A stretch of DNA of 64,000 nt from Melampsora larici-populina 98AG31. Its lineage: Eukaryota > Basidiomycota > Pucciniomycetes > Pucciniales > Melampsoraceae. Of this stretch, positions 1 through 10,816 are shown piece after piece. Under the pieces are notes generated by a model, which made no database searches, was not told the origin of the DNA, and worked only from the letters and a program-made list of their open reading frames with translations. The position numbers and the translations under genes are program-made. Position 1 is the stretch's first letter; each line of letters begins with the position of its first letter. The stretch is taken from the NCBI RefSeq assembly GCF_000204055.1, contig NW_006768774.1, forward strand, positions 1,503,819 through 1,567,818. The letters are read 5' to 3'.

Positions 1-86
1 TGAGTTTCCAAAACTTCATCTTCTTTCTTTATCTGAGCTCTTATTGGGCTGAATGCTAATTTGATCTTTTTTTCCGGAGGTAATAG

Positions 87-417
87 AATATGTTTTTAGA
101 AGAACTAAGTTTCGTTGGTGGAGTAAATATAATTTTGTACTTTCGGCTGGATTAGATGTTGGAACGGTGATTAGTGCGATTGTGATCTTCTTAACCGTTC
201 AATTGTTTAGACCTGGATCAGATGGTACATTAAATTGGTGGGGTAATACAGTTTATGTCAAGTTGAGTCTTTTTTGGCTCTTTTACTTTCCATCTTAAAG
301 ATCGAGATTTGATTACTTACTATGAATTGGTTTATTTTGGTTAGTACGGATGATTTTGATGGAGTTCCTTTGATTGATCCACCTATTGATGGATTCGGAC
401 CATTAACTTGGGTGTAA
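87..417 (+). CDS. OPT-family oligopeptide transporter, C-terminal end (partial)
   Basis: The window opens inside an intron of this gene. Exons read as 87-261 and 345-417; the intron at 262-344 (GTTGAG...GTTAG) joins in phase 2 and the stop is at 415-417. The readable protein tail contains [16 protein letters not shown], then a hydrophobic membrane helix, then [17 protein letters not shown]. This is the characteristic C-terminal end of fungal OPT proton-coupled peptide transporters (the WWGNT motif after the last transmembrane helices). OPT proteins sit in the plasma membrane and import small peptides or metal chelates. Only about 80 codons are present, so the subfamily cannot be assigned. The gene is complete upstream as far as can be judged, cut only by the window edge. 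Confidence 0.85.
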
Positions 418-1250
418 AATTTAATGAGACGATTTTTTTATAGATTTTGTTTTTGTTTTTGTTTTTTGATGAATCAATGGGGTTTTGTTAAGAAAAAAAT
501 GAGTAAAGAAGTTGGATGAGTTTTTTAAATGATTAGAAAAGAAAAGAAAAGGAAATTGATCGAAAGCTTGTTTATGTATGGGTGGGTGTTTTTTTTTTGA
601 TCTAAACATTAGATACAAAATTTGTTATGTTGTGTGTGTGTGTGTTGTGTTGTTCTCTCTATCGGTCAAATCTTTGGTTTTATCGTCGTCCTTTTTTTTC
701 CTCCTTTACTTTCTTTTCTTTTCTTTACTCACTATACTCTTATATCTTTTTGCTTTTTTTACTGCTTTTTTTTTGGTTCATTTCTTTTTATCTTCCTCTT
801 TTAAAGAGGTATGATTTTTTTTCCTTTGTTTTGGTTGTTTTTCTAATTTGGGGAAAAAGAGAAAAAAAAACAGAAGGGAAATTTATTTCATAAAAGGATC
901 ATCTAAGGGTTTTTTTTTCTTTTTCTTTTGCTTTTTGGTTCTTACAAATTTATATAGTGGATTTTTTTTTCAATATATAGATCAAAGGGTTTTCTTTCTT
1001 TCTTTTGTGATTGTATAGTGTTTGTAGTGTTTTTAAGTGTTTTTTTTTTCCTTTCTTTCCTTGTGGGATGTTTGTGTTTGATGTGTTTTTGTGTTTTTGT
1101 TTGTTGAATTACAAAACTTATGTTGAATATTTCATTTTTTTCATTTTTCTTTCCTTTTTACATTTCTAAACAAAAACTATCAATCAAGACATATACTACC
1201 AAGATGGAAATAGGAATGAGAATCAGGATGAGAACAAAATCAGAAACTTT
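418..1250. other. T-rich 3' flank of the OPT gene
   Basis: No gene is seen. The stretch is dominated by T and CT runs and a TG microsatellite near 627-650. Short open frames here are low-complexity translations of T tracts. Confidence 0.6.
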
Positions 1251-1412
1251 AGGGGCTCTCAAACCTGACCTGGTTTCAAAAAACCCAGTTGACCCAGTTG
1301 ACTTTTTGGCTGGGAGCTGTCAATAAATGTCAAATTTATATACAAAGTTACTGCCAAAAAGTCAACTGGGTCAACTGGGTTTTTGAAAACCGGGTCAGGT
1401 TTGAGAGCCCCT
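1251..1412. mobile_element. 162-bp TIR miniature element (MITE, family A)
   Basis: Two arms of about 60 bp are near-perfect inverted repeats: AGGGGCTCTCAAACCTGACC at 1251 is matched by its reverse complement ending at 1412. The arms include a doubled GTTGACCCA/TGGGTCAAC motif. They surround a roughly 45-bp loop (GGCTGGGAGCTGTCAA...). No coding capacity is seen. Flanking T runs hide the target duplication, so the superfamily is not assigned. A half copy of the same family lies at 24016-24120. Confidence 0.8.
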
Positions 1413-1525
1413 TTTGATTAGGTTTGGGGTGGTACACTGTATTAACAGGGGGAAAATGGCAGGGTGCAGGTTCAGATGTGGCAAAGATGATGGGACAGAT
1501 AACTCCTCTGAGATGAGCAACAATA

Positions 1526-1726
1526 AGGGTACACAAACATTACAACCCATTTGAAAAACCCATTTGAGAAAAAATAGAAAAACCCATTTAAAAAATTATT
1601 TTTTTGAACAGAAAAATAAATTGGGTCCCTCTGGAATTTTCTGTTCAAAAAAATATTTTTTTGAATGGGTTTTTATATTTTTTCTTAAATGGGTTTTTCA
1701 AATGGGTTGTAATGTTTGTGTACCCT
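1526..1726. mobile_element. 201-bp TIR miniature element with TA target duplication
   Basis: The left end AGGGTACACAAACATTACAA (1526 on) is the reverse complement of the right end finishing at 1726. Both sides are bounded by TA (1524-1525 and 1727-1728). The arms carry repeated AACCCATTTGAAAA units and the interior is A/T-rich. The TA duplication suits a non-autonomous Tc1/mariner-type element. It lies about 110 bp from the family A element. Confidence 0.75.
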
Positions 1727-1728
1727 TA

Positions 1729-3334
1729 ATGTACTAAGACCAAAAGAACCCCAATGAGTTTAACCTAGCAGCTCTCCTTTCTAGTACCATGTCCTATTGT
1801 TGTGCCACTGCATAGTTTCTCATTCTTTGTCTCCCAAAAAAATATACAAAATTAAAAAATTGTTCTGTTCATCCACCAATAATTCATAGTCAGAGCTATA
1901 GTAATCCAGATTATCATCATACAGTTTGTAGTCATGTAACTCATTTCTCTTTCTCAGTATTGCCATAATTCCCTTCAGTTCAAATTATACACTTCTCAAT
2001 TCTCCTCAAAAACAACATCTATCTTTTCAATTTTCAAAATCCTGCCCAACATCACTCTTTGTCAGACAAAGGTCCAGAAGGTACCACTACCAGCAACATG
2101 CACTCCTCCAATTTAAATAGACACAATCTTTTCTTCTTTTTATATTATATCAACTTCACAGAAAAAGAAAAAAATATGCAATGATTATTTGGGCTTCAGG
2201 GCCACTCAGGGTAAACCCCAACTGTCCGTAGCCAAAAACAAACCCCAGGGTACTGGCCCCAGGACCAGCCATTGATGAAATTTGACTATAGCAACTGTAA
2301 AAATGATGCATTGACTGGTGTAATCATGAGTAGTTGATTTTGTGCATTGGTGTTTGAGATTAGTGGCCCAAAACTTCTATTGCATCCTTCAAAACATACT
2401 TGAATGGTATAATCAGGGTATCAAGCCAAAAATCCTAGAATAATAACCAGTTGCATCTTGATCCTTGTGAACTGTATTGTGCAATTTATCACAAGGCATG
2501 ACAAAGTTGGCTCCAAATGTGATTCTATTGGGTGAATTGAAGAAAGATTTTGAAGACCACAAGATACCATATCTAGCACAAATCTCAACATTGAATCAGA
2601 AATTACCAAGGGCAAGAGAAGTAAATTGCCCAGCTAGAAAGTAATGAAGATATGGGAGATTGGTTTGGTGTTTGAGGCATTCATCCATGAGTAGCACAGA
2701 ACAATCAGTCACTCAATTGAGGTGATATAGTCATGGGATCACACAAAATCAAATATAAAACAATTGCTAAGGTAGGATAGTATTCCAAATCACTTACCTT
2801 TGGCAAATCCTTTGAGATAAATAGGTCTTCTTGTAATTTCAAACAGAGCTCCTATTATGCTCCACCTGACTCTGATTGTTGGTTGATACTGTTTTCTTCC
2901 TGGTGCAACAAGGTGACCACGGTAGTCTGATGCTATTGCACTTACAACTCTTCTCAACCTTGTCTTTGAATGACTTGTATCAAGAAGCAAGTCCTAATTG
3001 ATCATGCCAGGATTAAAGGAGTGATCCCTTGCAATACCCAATTTTGGGGTGTCCCTTTGATGAGATCTCTTTGCCAGTAAGATATGCTCTGCTTTGCAGT
3101 TCTTTTCACGTTCAAGTGCAAGTTGCAACTAGCCTTAATCAACAGCAAAATCTGGCCCCGAGAGAGTCCTACCCCAGGGTCAAGGCAGCTTTTGGGACTG
3201 TCCGACGTGTGCCCCGGGCTCATGATCAGGGTACGGGTCCGAGAGAGAATTAGTTCACTCGATCTCAATTCATATTCTCGATCACTGACACCATCGCGTC
3301 TCAACTTGAACTTACTCAAAGGAACACTCCTCAA
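1729..3334. other. Intergenic DNA upstream of SYF1
   Basis: No gene recognised. The last ~250 bp are GC-richer (CCCCGAGAGAG, GTGCCCCGGGCTC) and probably include the SYF1 promoter and leader, but no TATA box is evident. Confidence 0.5.
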
Positions 3335-6300
3335 ATGTCATCGAACGAAAAAAAATCAAAAACACTAGATTCATTTACTTCAATCTTCCCTATCACTGCT
3401 GAATTATCAACTTTATTCAACTCAATAGATTGTCTATCGAATGATCCAGAACACCTGCTAGCAGAACAAGATTTATTAATCAATCCGAACAATCAAACTC
3501 AATGGTTAAATCATATTAAAAACTTGACTGAATCAATTCAAAGGGAAATTTTAGAACAAAGGGGTAAAATTGACGAGATCGAAATCGAATTATTAGGTCA
3601 AAACTTATCATCTGAAATCGGTCGTAAAGGTTATCAAATCTTAGTTTCAGTTTATGAAAGATGTTTAATTTATTTCCCTCAATCTTTTCAACTTTGGAAT
3701 GATTATCTTCAGATGCGACAATCTTTCATTTTAGGTAAACCTACGCATAAATTCAATCCAAAGGTTAATAAGAAGAGAAGATCAGACGGAACCAATGGTG
3801 AAGGATTAAACGTACTAGATTATTTGATGAAAAAAGATGAAGAATTAGAAGAAAATGAACGTGATATGGATGGTGGTCAATGGGAAGGATGGTTAGACAG
3901 TAGTTTAGGTTGGTGTGAATGGAAAGCACTTGCTAGTGCTCATGAGCGAGCATTAATTTGGCTTCCCAAGGTTTGTTTTTGTCCTTTTCATTCATTCAAT
4001 TCACTCAGAATCGCTAACAGTTTTTTTACCATTTTTCGGTTTCTAGATGCCAAGACTTTGGTTATCTTATTTAACTCTCTTGACTCATCCAGCTTGTCCT
4101 GCACCTTTATCTCTAAGCCATACTCGTCATACTTTCGATCGAGCCTTAAGAACTTTACCTCATAGTTTACACGAAAGGATCTGGAAACCTTATTTGAGAT
4201 GGTCAGAAAAAGTAGCAGGTGGTGAAACTTGTGTAAGAGTATGGAGAAGATACTTATCGGTGGATCCTTCTTTAACCGCTCATTATGTTGAATTCTTAGT
4301 CAAAGAAGCAGAAGACTCTATCGAGGATGAAGAAGATGAGGATGAAGAAGATGAAGATGATGAAGATGATGATGTCAAAGACTCTGGTACAAAGAGACCT
4401 CATAAAGCTTTGATTGCTGCTAAGTTACTTTTAGGATTAGTTCGAAAAGCTAGAAAAGGAAAATATAAATCCCCGGATGGAAAGAGTCCTTATCAGATGT
4501 TGATTGAGTTTATGGAGTTATGTGAAAGGTTTCCTAATCAAATCGGTATCAATTTGAAAACGATGGAACGAATGAGACTTCAAGCAAGCGAACCAAAGGT
4601 GACCGAGGAATCATCGAAAGTGCCAAACGACAGCTCAGCACCTCAACCTGCTGACGGGTCTGCACCATTCCAAGGTTTGGTCAGATTCGCTGGTCCACCT
4701 ACGGCTGTTCAGGGTAAAGGTTGGACTCCACGTCCCGACCCTAGACTGGCAGATCAAACAGAAGCATATGACCCCAACACCGACCCTTCAAACCCTCAAA
4801 AACTTGATATTGAAAAAATCATCGAATTAGAAGGTTTCAATGTTTATAAAGATCAACTAGGACTGATTTATAGTAACTTAGCTACCTATTGGATCAAGAA
4901 AACCGAATTTGAAAAAGCTAAAGAGGTCTTCGAAACAGGAATTAGTAAAGTATTAACCATTCGAGATTTCACCACAATCTTTGATGCATATGCCGAATTC
5001 TCAGAACAATATATTTCATCTTTGATGGAATCAATTTCAAATGAAGAAGAAGATAATGAAGAAGAAGAAAAAGAATTAGATTTGAAGATGAAACAATTTG
5101 AAGAATTAATGGATCGACGACCGTTTCTGGTAAATGATGTTTTATTAAGAAGAAATCCAAATGATGTACAAGAATGGGAAAAACGTATTGTTTTGTTTGA
5201 TAAAGATCAAGATGAAAAAATTGTGGAAACTTATGTTAAAGCTATTGAGACTATTAATCCTAAAAAAGCTACAGCTAATTTCAATCAACTGTTTGTTAAT
5301 TTTGCTAAATGGTATGAAGAATCTGGTTTGAGTGCTAATATGGGTACAGATGATGGGGGTGAAGGGGTTCCTGATCTTGTGAATGCTAGAAAGGTTTTTG
5401 AAAGGGCTGTCAAGGTTAATTTTCAACGGGTGGATGACTTGGCCGAAATATGGATTGAGTGGGCAGAGATGGAAGTAAGGAATGAGTTAGTACATTTTTT
5501 CCACTTTCTTGATATATTCTATTTGTTCGGTACAATTGCTCCAACTGATCATGTATCTTTTCGAAACCATCTTTCATCAGGAATTACACCGAAGCTTTGA
5601 AGGTGATGCAAAGAGCTACGATGATACCAGTTGATTGGAAAAAGAAACAAATTAGTTTCCATGATGAATCTTTACCTGTACAATCCAGATTGTTCAAGTC
5701 GCTTAAACTTTGGTCATTTCGAGTGGATTTAGAAGAATCGATCGGAACGGTTGAATCTACACAAAAAGCGTATGATTCAATCTTTGAATTAAAAATTGCT
5801 AACGCTCAAGTAAGTCAACTTCTTTCAAATGCCTAGGTTATGACAAAATTGGATTGATCTCATGCTTTCACATTTTGTTTTTGATAGATTGTCATTAATT
5901 ATGCAAATTTTTTAGAAGAAAATGAATATTGGGAAGAATCATTCAAAGTATATGAAAGAGGAATTGAATTATTTTCATTTCCAATCGTATTTGAAATTTG
6001 GAATACATATTTAATTAGATTTATAAAGAGATATCAAGGCAATAAGATTGAAAGAGCAAGAGATCTATTTGAACAAGCCTTAGAGAATTGTCCAGAAAAG
6101 TTTATTAAACCGATCTTTTTACTTTATGCTGAACTTGAAGAGAATTATGGTTTGGCTAAAAGAGCTATGAGTGTACTTGAAAGAGCTACTACTAAAGTTG
6201 CTTTAACTGAAAGATTTGATGTAAGTTTCTCTTTTTACTCGGTTCTTGCATTGAGATATGATTGCTTAGATACTCACTCGGTGTTTTGTTAATTTAGATG

Positions 6301-7096
6301 TTTACATATTATATTGCAAAAGCAACTGAAAACTTTGGTTTACCTGCTACTCGTTCAATTTATCAACGTGCAATTGAATGTTTACCGAATAACCAAACAG
6401 CTGAAATGTGTTTAAGATTTGCTTCATTAGAACAAAAATTAGGTGAAATTGACAGAGCTCGTGCTAGTAAGTTTTTACACTTTCTGATTTGATTCCCCAT
6501 CCATTCTATTTACACTTCATGCAAAATAAATGTTTTGATTGATATCTCTGATGACCTTCTTTTTCTTTTCTTGTTCAGTTTATGCACACGCTTCTCAATT
6601 TTGTGATCCACGTACTGCTCCAGAATTTTGGGAAACTTATCATACTTTTGAAATTCAACATGGAAGTGAAGATACATTTAGAGAAGTAAGTTGATCTAAG
6701 AAAACCAAATTATCTCCAATCACCTTGACTTAAATTGATAAATCTTGTGTTTCTCGAATTGAATAGATGTTGAGAATTAAAAGAGCAGTACAAGCTTCAT
6801 TTAATACAGAAACATCTTATCTAGCTGCTAAAGCTGCAGCAGCTAGAGCTGGAACTTTGAAAGTTTTACAACAACAAGATGCGATGACACAGTTAGCTAA
6901 TGGAGCTCAAGAGAAACCTACAATGGCTTTTGTTCCGTATGTGATTTTTTTGATGAGTTTTTATTTGAGTGCTCGGGTTCTGATGATTAATCTGCTTTGT
7001 ATTATTATTAGATCGAGTAAGAATCCTGTTGTGGCCGAAGAGGAAAAAAGTGGGAATGCAGATGAGATTGAAATTGATGATGAAGATGAAGAATAA
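3335..7096 (+). CDS. SYF1: Pre-mRNA splicing factor SYF1 (XAB2 family, HAT repeats)
   Basis: Eight exons join in phase: 3335-3970, 4047-5485, 5581-5809, 5888-6220, 6298-6466, 6579-6685, 6767-6936 and 7012-7096, giving 1055 aa. SYF1 is a scaffold of the Prp19/NineTeen complex, needed for spliceosome activation and, in animals as XAB2, linked to transcription-coupled repair. HAT (half-a-TPR) repeats run throughout, for example the WLPKMPRLWLSYL and HERIWKPYLRW blocks. The near-universal SYF1 stretch SRLFKSLKLWSFRVDLEES is followed by IVNYANFLEEN and CDPRTAPEFW. The C-terminus is acidic (EIEIDDEDEE). An acidic E/D run at about residues 300-325 is longer than I expect in most orthologues and is encoded by a GAAGAT-type microsatellite. 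The start codon is the first ATG of the frame. Exon 2 ends at 5485 (GTTAGT), not at the earlier GTAAGG, because only that join restores the conserved NYTEALKVMQ. Confidence 0.95.
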
Positions 7097-7569
7097 AAGA
7101 GTGATAGAGATTATATGTATATAGGTCGAAACCAAAGGAAATTTGTTGCAAATAGTTTGACAAAAGATTGGATGATAATCAAAAAATGAAATTATATTCA
7201 CTTGAGAAAGGAATTTTAGACCTTGTACATCCTCATCTGGTGATTCTTGATGAGCCACATAGATGTTACATTTTGGGGAAAAAAGTTTGATAGATGAAAG
7301 CAAAGTATGCATGCTATATACATGAAATTTGACCAATATTCCCTTCATGACATGAACAAATTGACGGTGGATTTGTAATGTTATAACAAGCTTTATGAAA
7401 GTGGTGTACTTCGACTGAATTTGTTGACTTTACAATAGACACGGGAAAATTTATCTAGGAATATCCAACCAACTTGATCTAATGTGGTATGACCTCTTTG
7501 TTCTCTAGATGTCTCAAGAGTTCTCGATTCAAGATTGGGTTTTTGTTTGTAGCTCATTTGAAAGGTTTT

Positions 7570-7711
7570 TCATTGATGATAACTTTTTGTTTGGTGTTGG
7601 CCAAAATTAAGCCTTCGCTTACGTCTGCTAACTTGTCTTGGTGACACATACAGCTTCAGATGTTTAGCAAGTTCTTCGTTGGTTACATACCATTGTCCAT
7701 CAGCAGATGTG
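7570..7711 (-). pseudogene. Possible coding remnant, basic helix-rich fragment
   Basis: The minus strand is open for about 47 codons after a possible acceptor (CCGTCAG) and reads QWYVTNEELAKHLKLYV followed by SPRQVSRRKRRLNFG, ending in TGA. The pattern of alternating helices and a basic tail looks like a small DNA-binding or transposase fragment. No start codon or upstream exon could be fixed. It could be chance, or a decayed mobile element. Confidence 0.3.
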
Positions 7712-8199
7712 AGACTGACGGAAATATGTTAAGTTGAATGTATCGTGCCTCCAAAACTCTTTGATCACAAGAAATTAATCAATCTAACCGCCTTGGAACT
7801 CAAAAATCGATAGCACTCCATATTGTCCGTAAAACAATGTCGATCCCTACTCTACCGAGCCGCTAGGTGTAGGTTTTCACTGCGGTAGCCAGCTGGGCCG
7901 AGCTAAAGAGGAGATGAAAAAGAATAACGAATGAATAATAGCTAGTCTAGATTAAAATGCAAGTCGACCTTTTGACAAACTTTTCACGCAAGATGTGATT
8001 TTATTCGAACTGAGTCTGCCTGGCTCTCATAAACAAAACTTACATTAGTGGTTCAAACTAACCAATCGACTCTCTTTTTGTGTCTCTATGTCTCAGTCTT
8101 TCCATCTTTTCAGTTGTAGAACGCCTTCCCAGAGATAGCTAGCAGTCGGTACAGAGATCGATAATTTTGCCTGGGGATCGCAGTCCGCTTACTTTTTCG

Positions 8200-8207
8200 T
8201 ATATAAG
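8200..8207 (+). promoter_or_regulatory. TATA box of the silk/elastin-like gene
   Basis: TATATAAG lies about 234 bp before the start codon and is followed about 25-35 bp downstream by a CT-rich stretch suited to transcription initiation. A clear TATA box is unusual among the genes in this window and fits a strongly regulated, highly expressed secreted protein. Confidence 0.5.
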
Positions 8208-8440
8208 TCTTCACTTTATCTAACTTGTTCTGTTTTTTCCTCATCCTAGCATCACAACATCACATCTTCACTTCGCAAGTCGAACTTTCTAACTTATATC
8301 TTATTTTTTCAAGAGCCGTGCTCTTTTTCTCATTTACATTAATTTTATTACTATTTCTTTTATTTACTTCATTCACTTCATTTCATAGTTAAATTTACAT
8401 TTGATTTATATTTCAATCGTTATATACTTAACCCAAAAAG

Positions 8441-10056
8441 ATGCATTCTACTTCTCTCTTAGCTATGGTCTTGGCCTCAATTGCCTGCTCTAACGTTCTC
8501 GCCACCCCCATCCCTACTCCTCAAGGTTACGCTCAAGGAGGCCAACGAATTTCTCAAGCTACTGGCTTTGGAGCAGGCGTAGGAGCTGGTGTCGGAGCTG
8601 GCGTCGGAGCCGGTGTCGGAGCCGGTGTGGGAGCCGGTGTAGGAGCCGGTGTAGGAGCTGGATTTGGAGCTGGCGCCGGTTTCGGTCAGGAGGTTGGCTT
8701 CGAGCAAGGTGCTGGGTTTGGCGCTGGTGTTGGAGCTGGTGTAGGAGCCGGTGTAGGAGCTGGATTTGGTGCAGGGGCTGGGTTCGGCGCGGGTGCTGGA
8801 TTTGGTGAAGAATTCGGTCAATCCGTTGGAGCAGGTTTCGGAGCAGGTGCCGGTTTTGAAGCAGGCGCTGGTATAGGCGCTGGCAGCGTAAGTGCCTTCC
8901 TCCTGATCTTCTCACTCAAAACCTTTCACTCATTTGCCTTTTCTTATTTTATCTAGTTCTTCAAACGAAGTGAAGGCAAATCTGAGGCTCGCGAGACTTA
9001 CACTTCAGGAGAAAATGAGGATGACAATGAAGAAGATGGTGAGGACAACAACGAAGACAACGATGCCGAGAATGAGGCTGAAGAAGTGAGTCATAGATGC
9101 TTTGAGATGCTCTCTCTTTGCAAATTATTTGTCTCTAAACGTTGTTTTCTTTTTTTAAACAGACACCTGAGGCGTACACAAAGGGCGAAAGCTCCCCACA
9201 ATCCTCAAGTGTCCGGACCTCACCTCAATCTTCAAGTGTTGGAACTTTAGCTCAGTCCCCAAATCTTGGAACTTCGTCAAGCGTAGGAATCCAACCACAT
9301 TCCTCACCAAGCTCCCAATTACAACCTTCAAGCATTGGAAGCCAAACCCAATACTCTGGAAGCCAGCGAGCAACGCAAACAGTAAGTCTCCATCCCCCAA
9401 AATGCCACCGAATAATACAGTTCCTAATCCGACATTTCCGCATCTAGCCACAAGCTGCACACCTCAACACTCGTCAATTCGAGCCCAACTTTGGTCAAGG
9501 ATTTGAGGGTGATGCCGCATTCCAAGCTGGCTTAGGAGCAGGATTTGGAGAAGAAGCAGGCCGACATGGTCAGGGTCGCCACCAACCCGGACAACCTGGA
9601 TACGAACAATTCGGCCCAGGATTCCCACCACACCAGGGTGGTCAAGGCTTGTACCCACCCGGTATGCTCCCACCTCAAGGCGGTCAGGGATTTCCTCAAC
9701 CCGGTCAAGGATTTCCTCAACCCGGTCAGGGATTCCCTCAACCCGGTCAAGGCATTCCTGGTCAAGGTATCCCTGGTCAAGGTATCCCCGGTCAAGGTAT
9801 CCCCGGTCAAGGTATCCCCGGTCAAGGTATCCCCGGTCAAGGTATCCCCGGTCAAGGTGTTTCTGGACAAGTTGCTCCTGGACAAGGTGCTCCTGGACAA
9901 GGCCGTCAGACTGCCGCTCAACCTGGCCAATCACCAGTCCCTCAAGGACTTCCTCAGTCCGCTCAAGGCATCCCACAGCAAAACCGAGAAGGTTACACTC
10001 GTGGTTCAACTCACCCACCCACGACTGCCAATGGTCAACCCCCTATCGTTCAATAA
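8441..10056 (+). CDS. Secreted silk/elastin-like repeat protein
   Basis: Four exons (8441-8887, 8957-9085, 9163-9381, 9448-10056), all joined in phase 0, encode 467 aa. Residues 1-21 are a signal peptide (hydrophobic core LLAMVLASIACSNVLA). Exon 1 continues with a silk-like block of GAGV and GAGF units. Exon 2 begins FFKRSEG, a likely Kex2 KR cleavage site at residues 152-153, and then becomes acidic (E/D/N-rich). Exon 3 is Ser/Gln/Thr-rich. Exon 4 carries FGAGFGEE-type segments, three GQGFPQP units and seven consecutive GQGIP pentapeptides (elastin-like IPGQG), then degenerate copies. There is no cysteine framework and no enzyme motif. It is probably a wall-coat or matrix protein of spores or infection structures; an effector role cannot be excluded. 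I do not recognise a named family. Confidence 0.85.
9751..9855 (+). repeat. Seven tandem 15-bp repeats encoding GQGIP pentapeptides
   Basis: Seven in-frame 15-bp units (GGTATCCCCGGTCAA and close variants) run without interruption. Five units are identical at the DNA level, which suggests recent expansion by slippage or unequal crossing over. They are preceded by three GQGFPQP units and followed by GVSGQ, VAPGQ and GAPGQ variants. Confidence 0.9.
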
Positions 10057-10816
10057 TATCGTCAACAGCGATTAAATTGAATTTCCTACTGCCTACCTGC
10101 TCTTGTGTTTTGAGACTTTATGACTTATGATGACTTGTGATGATGCAATTGTGACTTTGTTCCTATGATGTATGCCCTTTCACGAAATTTATGACGACCT
10201 TTTCATTTACACATTCTTGAGCATTGAGTGGCTATTTTCAATGACTGATTAAGCAAGTCAAATCCCTTGAATCCCCAACACACTTGCCCTTACCGAGTTG
10301 ATACTCTTTCAGTTCAAGTATATCATCGAACATATCTTCGCCGCTTGCCCGTTCGCAATGAATCTGTTTTAAAAGCTGAAGAGGCGAAACACACCCCCTT
10401 CATTCGATATCTCATAATGTCGTCGCGACGAATTAAACAACTATCTTTCGAACCGCCAACTGGTTCTCATTTTAGGTTCAAAAGCCAACTCCCTAGATTG
10501 TCATTCAACTATATTTTTTATACTTGGGCCGCGGAAAGTTCTCGACATGACTCATGTCAAGTTAATGATGTGCCTTGGCCTATTCATACTTGCAAAAACA
10601 TTTTGCAGTCTTGTCACTGAAATTTCCCCACCAAAACGCAACTAAAACACGAGCGACGCGCTCTAATGGCCACATATACAGGTTTTGTAGTGTATCGCTA
10701 CCCGACAAATTTCCAAAAGAGCACAAACTGAGAATTTGAAACTTCCATTTCCAATGTATCTTCAACACCACTTTCCTTTTTGCTAATCTCATTTAAGTCT
10801 ATGTATCATGTCCAGA
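10057..10816. other. Convergent 3' intergenic region
   Basis: It separates the 3' ends of the secreted repeat gene (+) and SPT16 (-). No further gene is seen; open frames here have no recognisable features. Confidence 0.5.

Noticed and set aside
1120..1536. Open frames through the family A MITE
   Set aside because: They translate the TIR arms; the hairpin structure explains the sequence.
5475..5480. GTAAGG as the end of SYF1 exon 2
   Set aside because: It would break the frame into the conserved NYTEALKVMQ segment; GTTAGT at 5486 gives a seamless join.
8477..8915. Long minus-strand open frames opposite the GAGV repeats
   Set aside because: They are shadows produced by a codon-periodic GC repeat in the true plus-strand exon; they have no start context or splice continuity.
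9464..10075. Antisense and alternative frames in the GQGIP region, including RGYLD repeats
   Set aside because: The repetition is inherited from the 15-bp coding repeat; only the sense frame is linked in phase to the signal-peptide exon.
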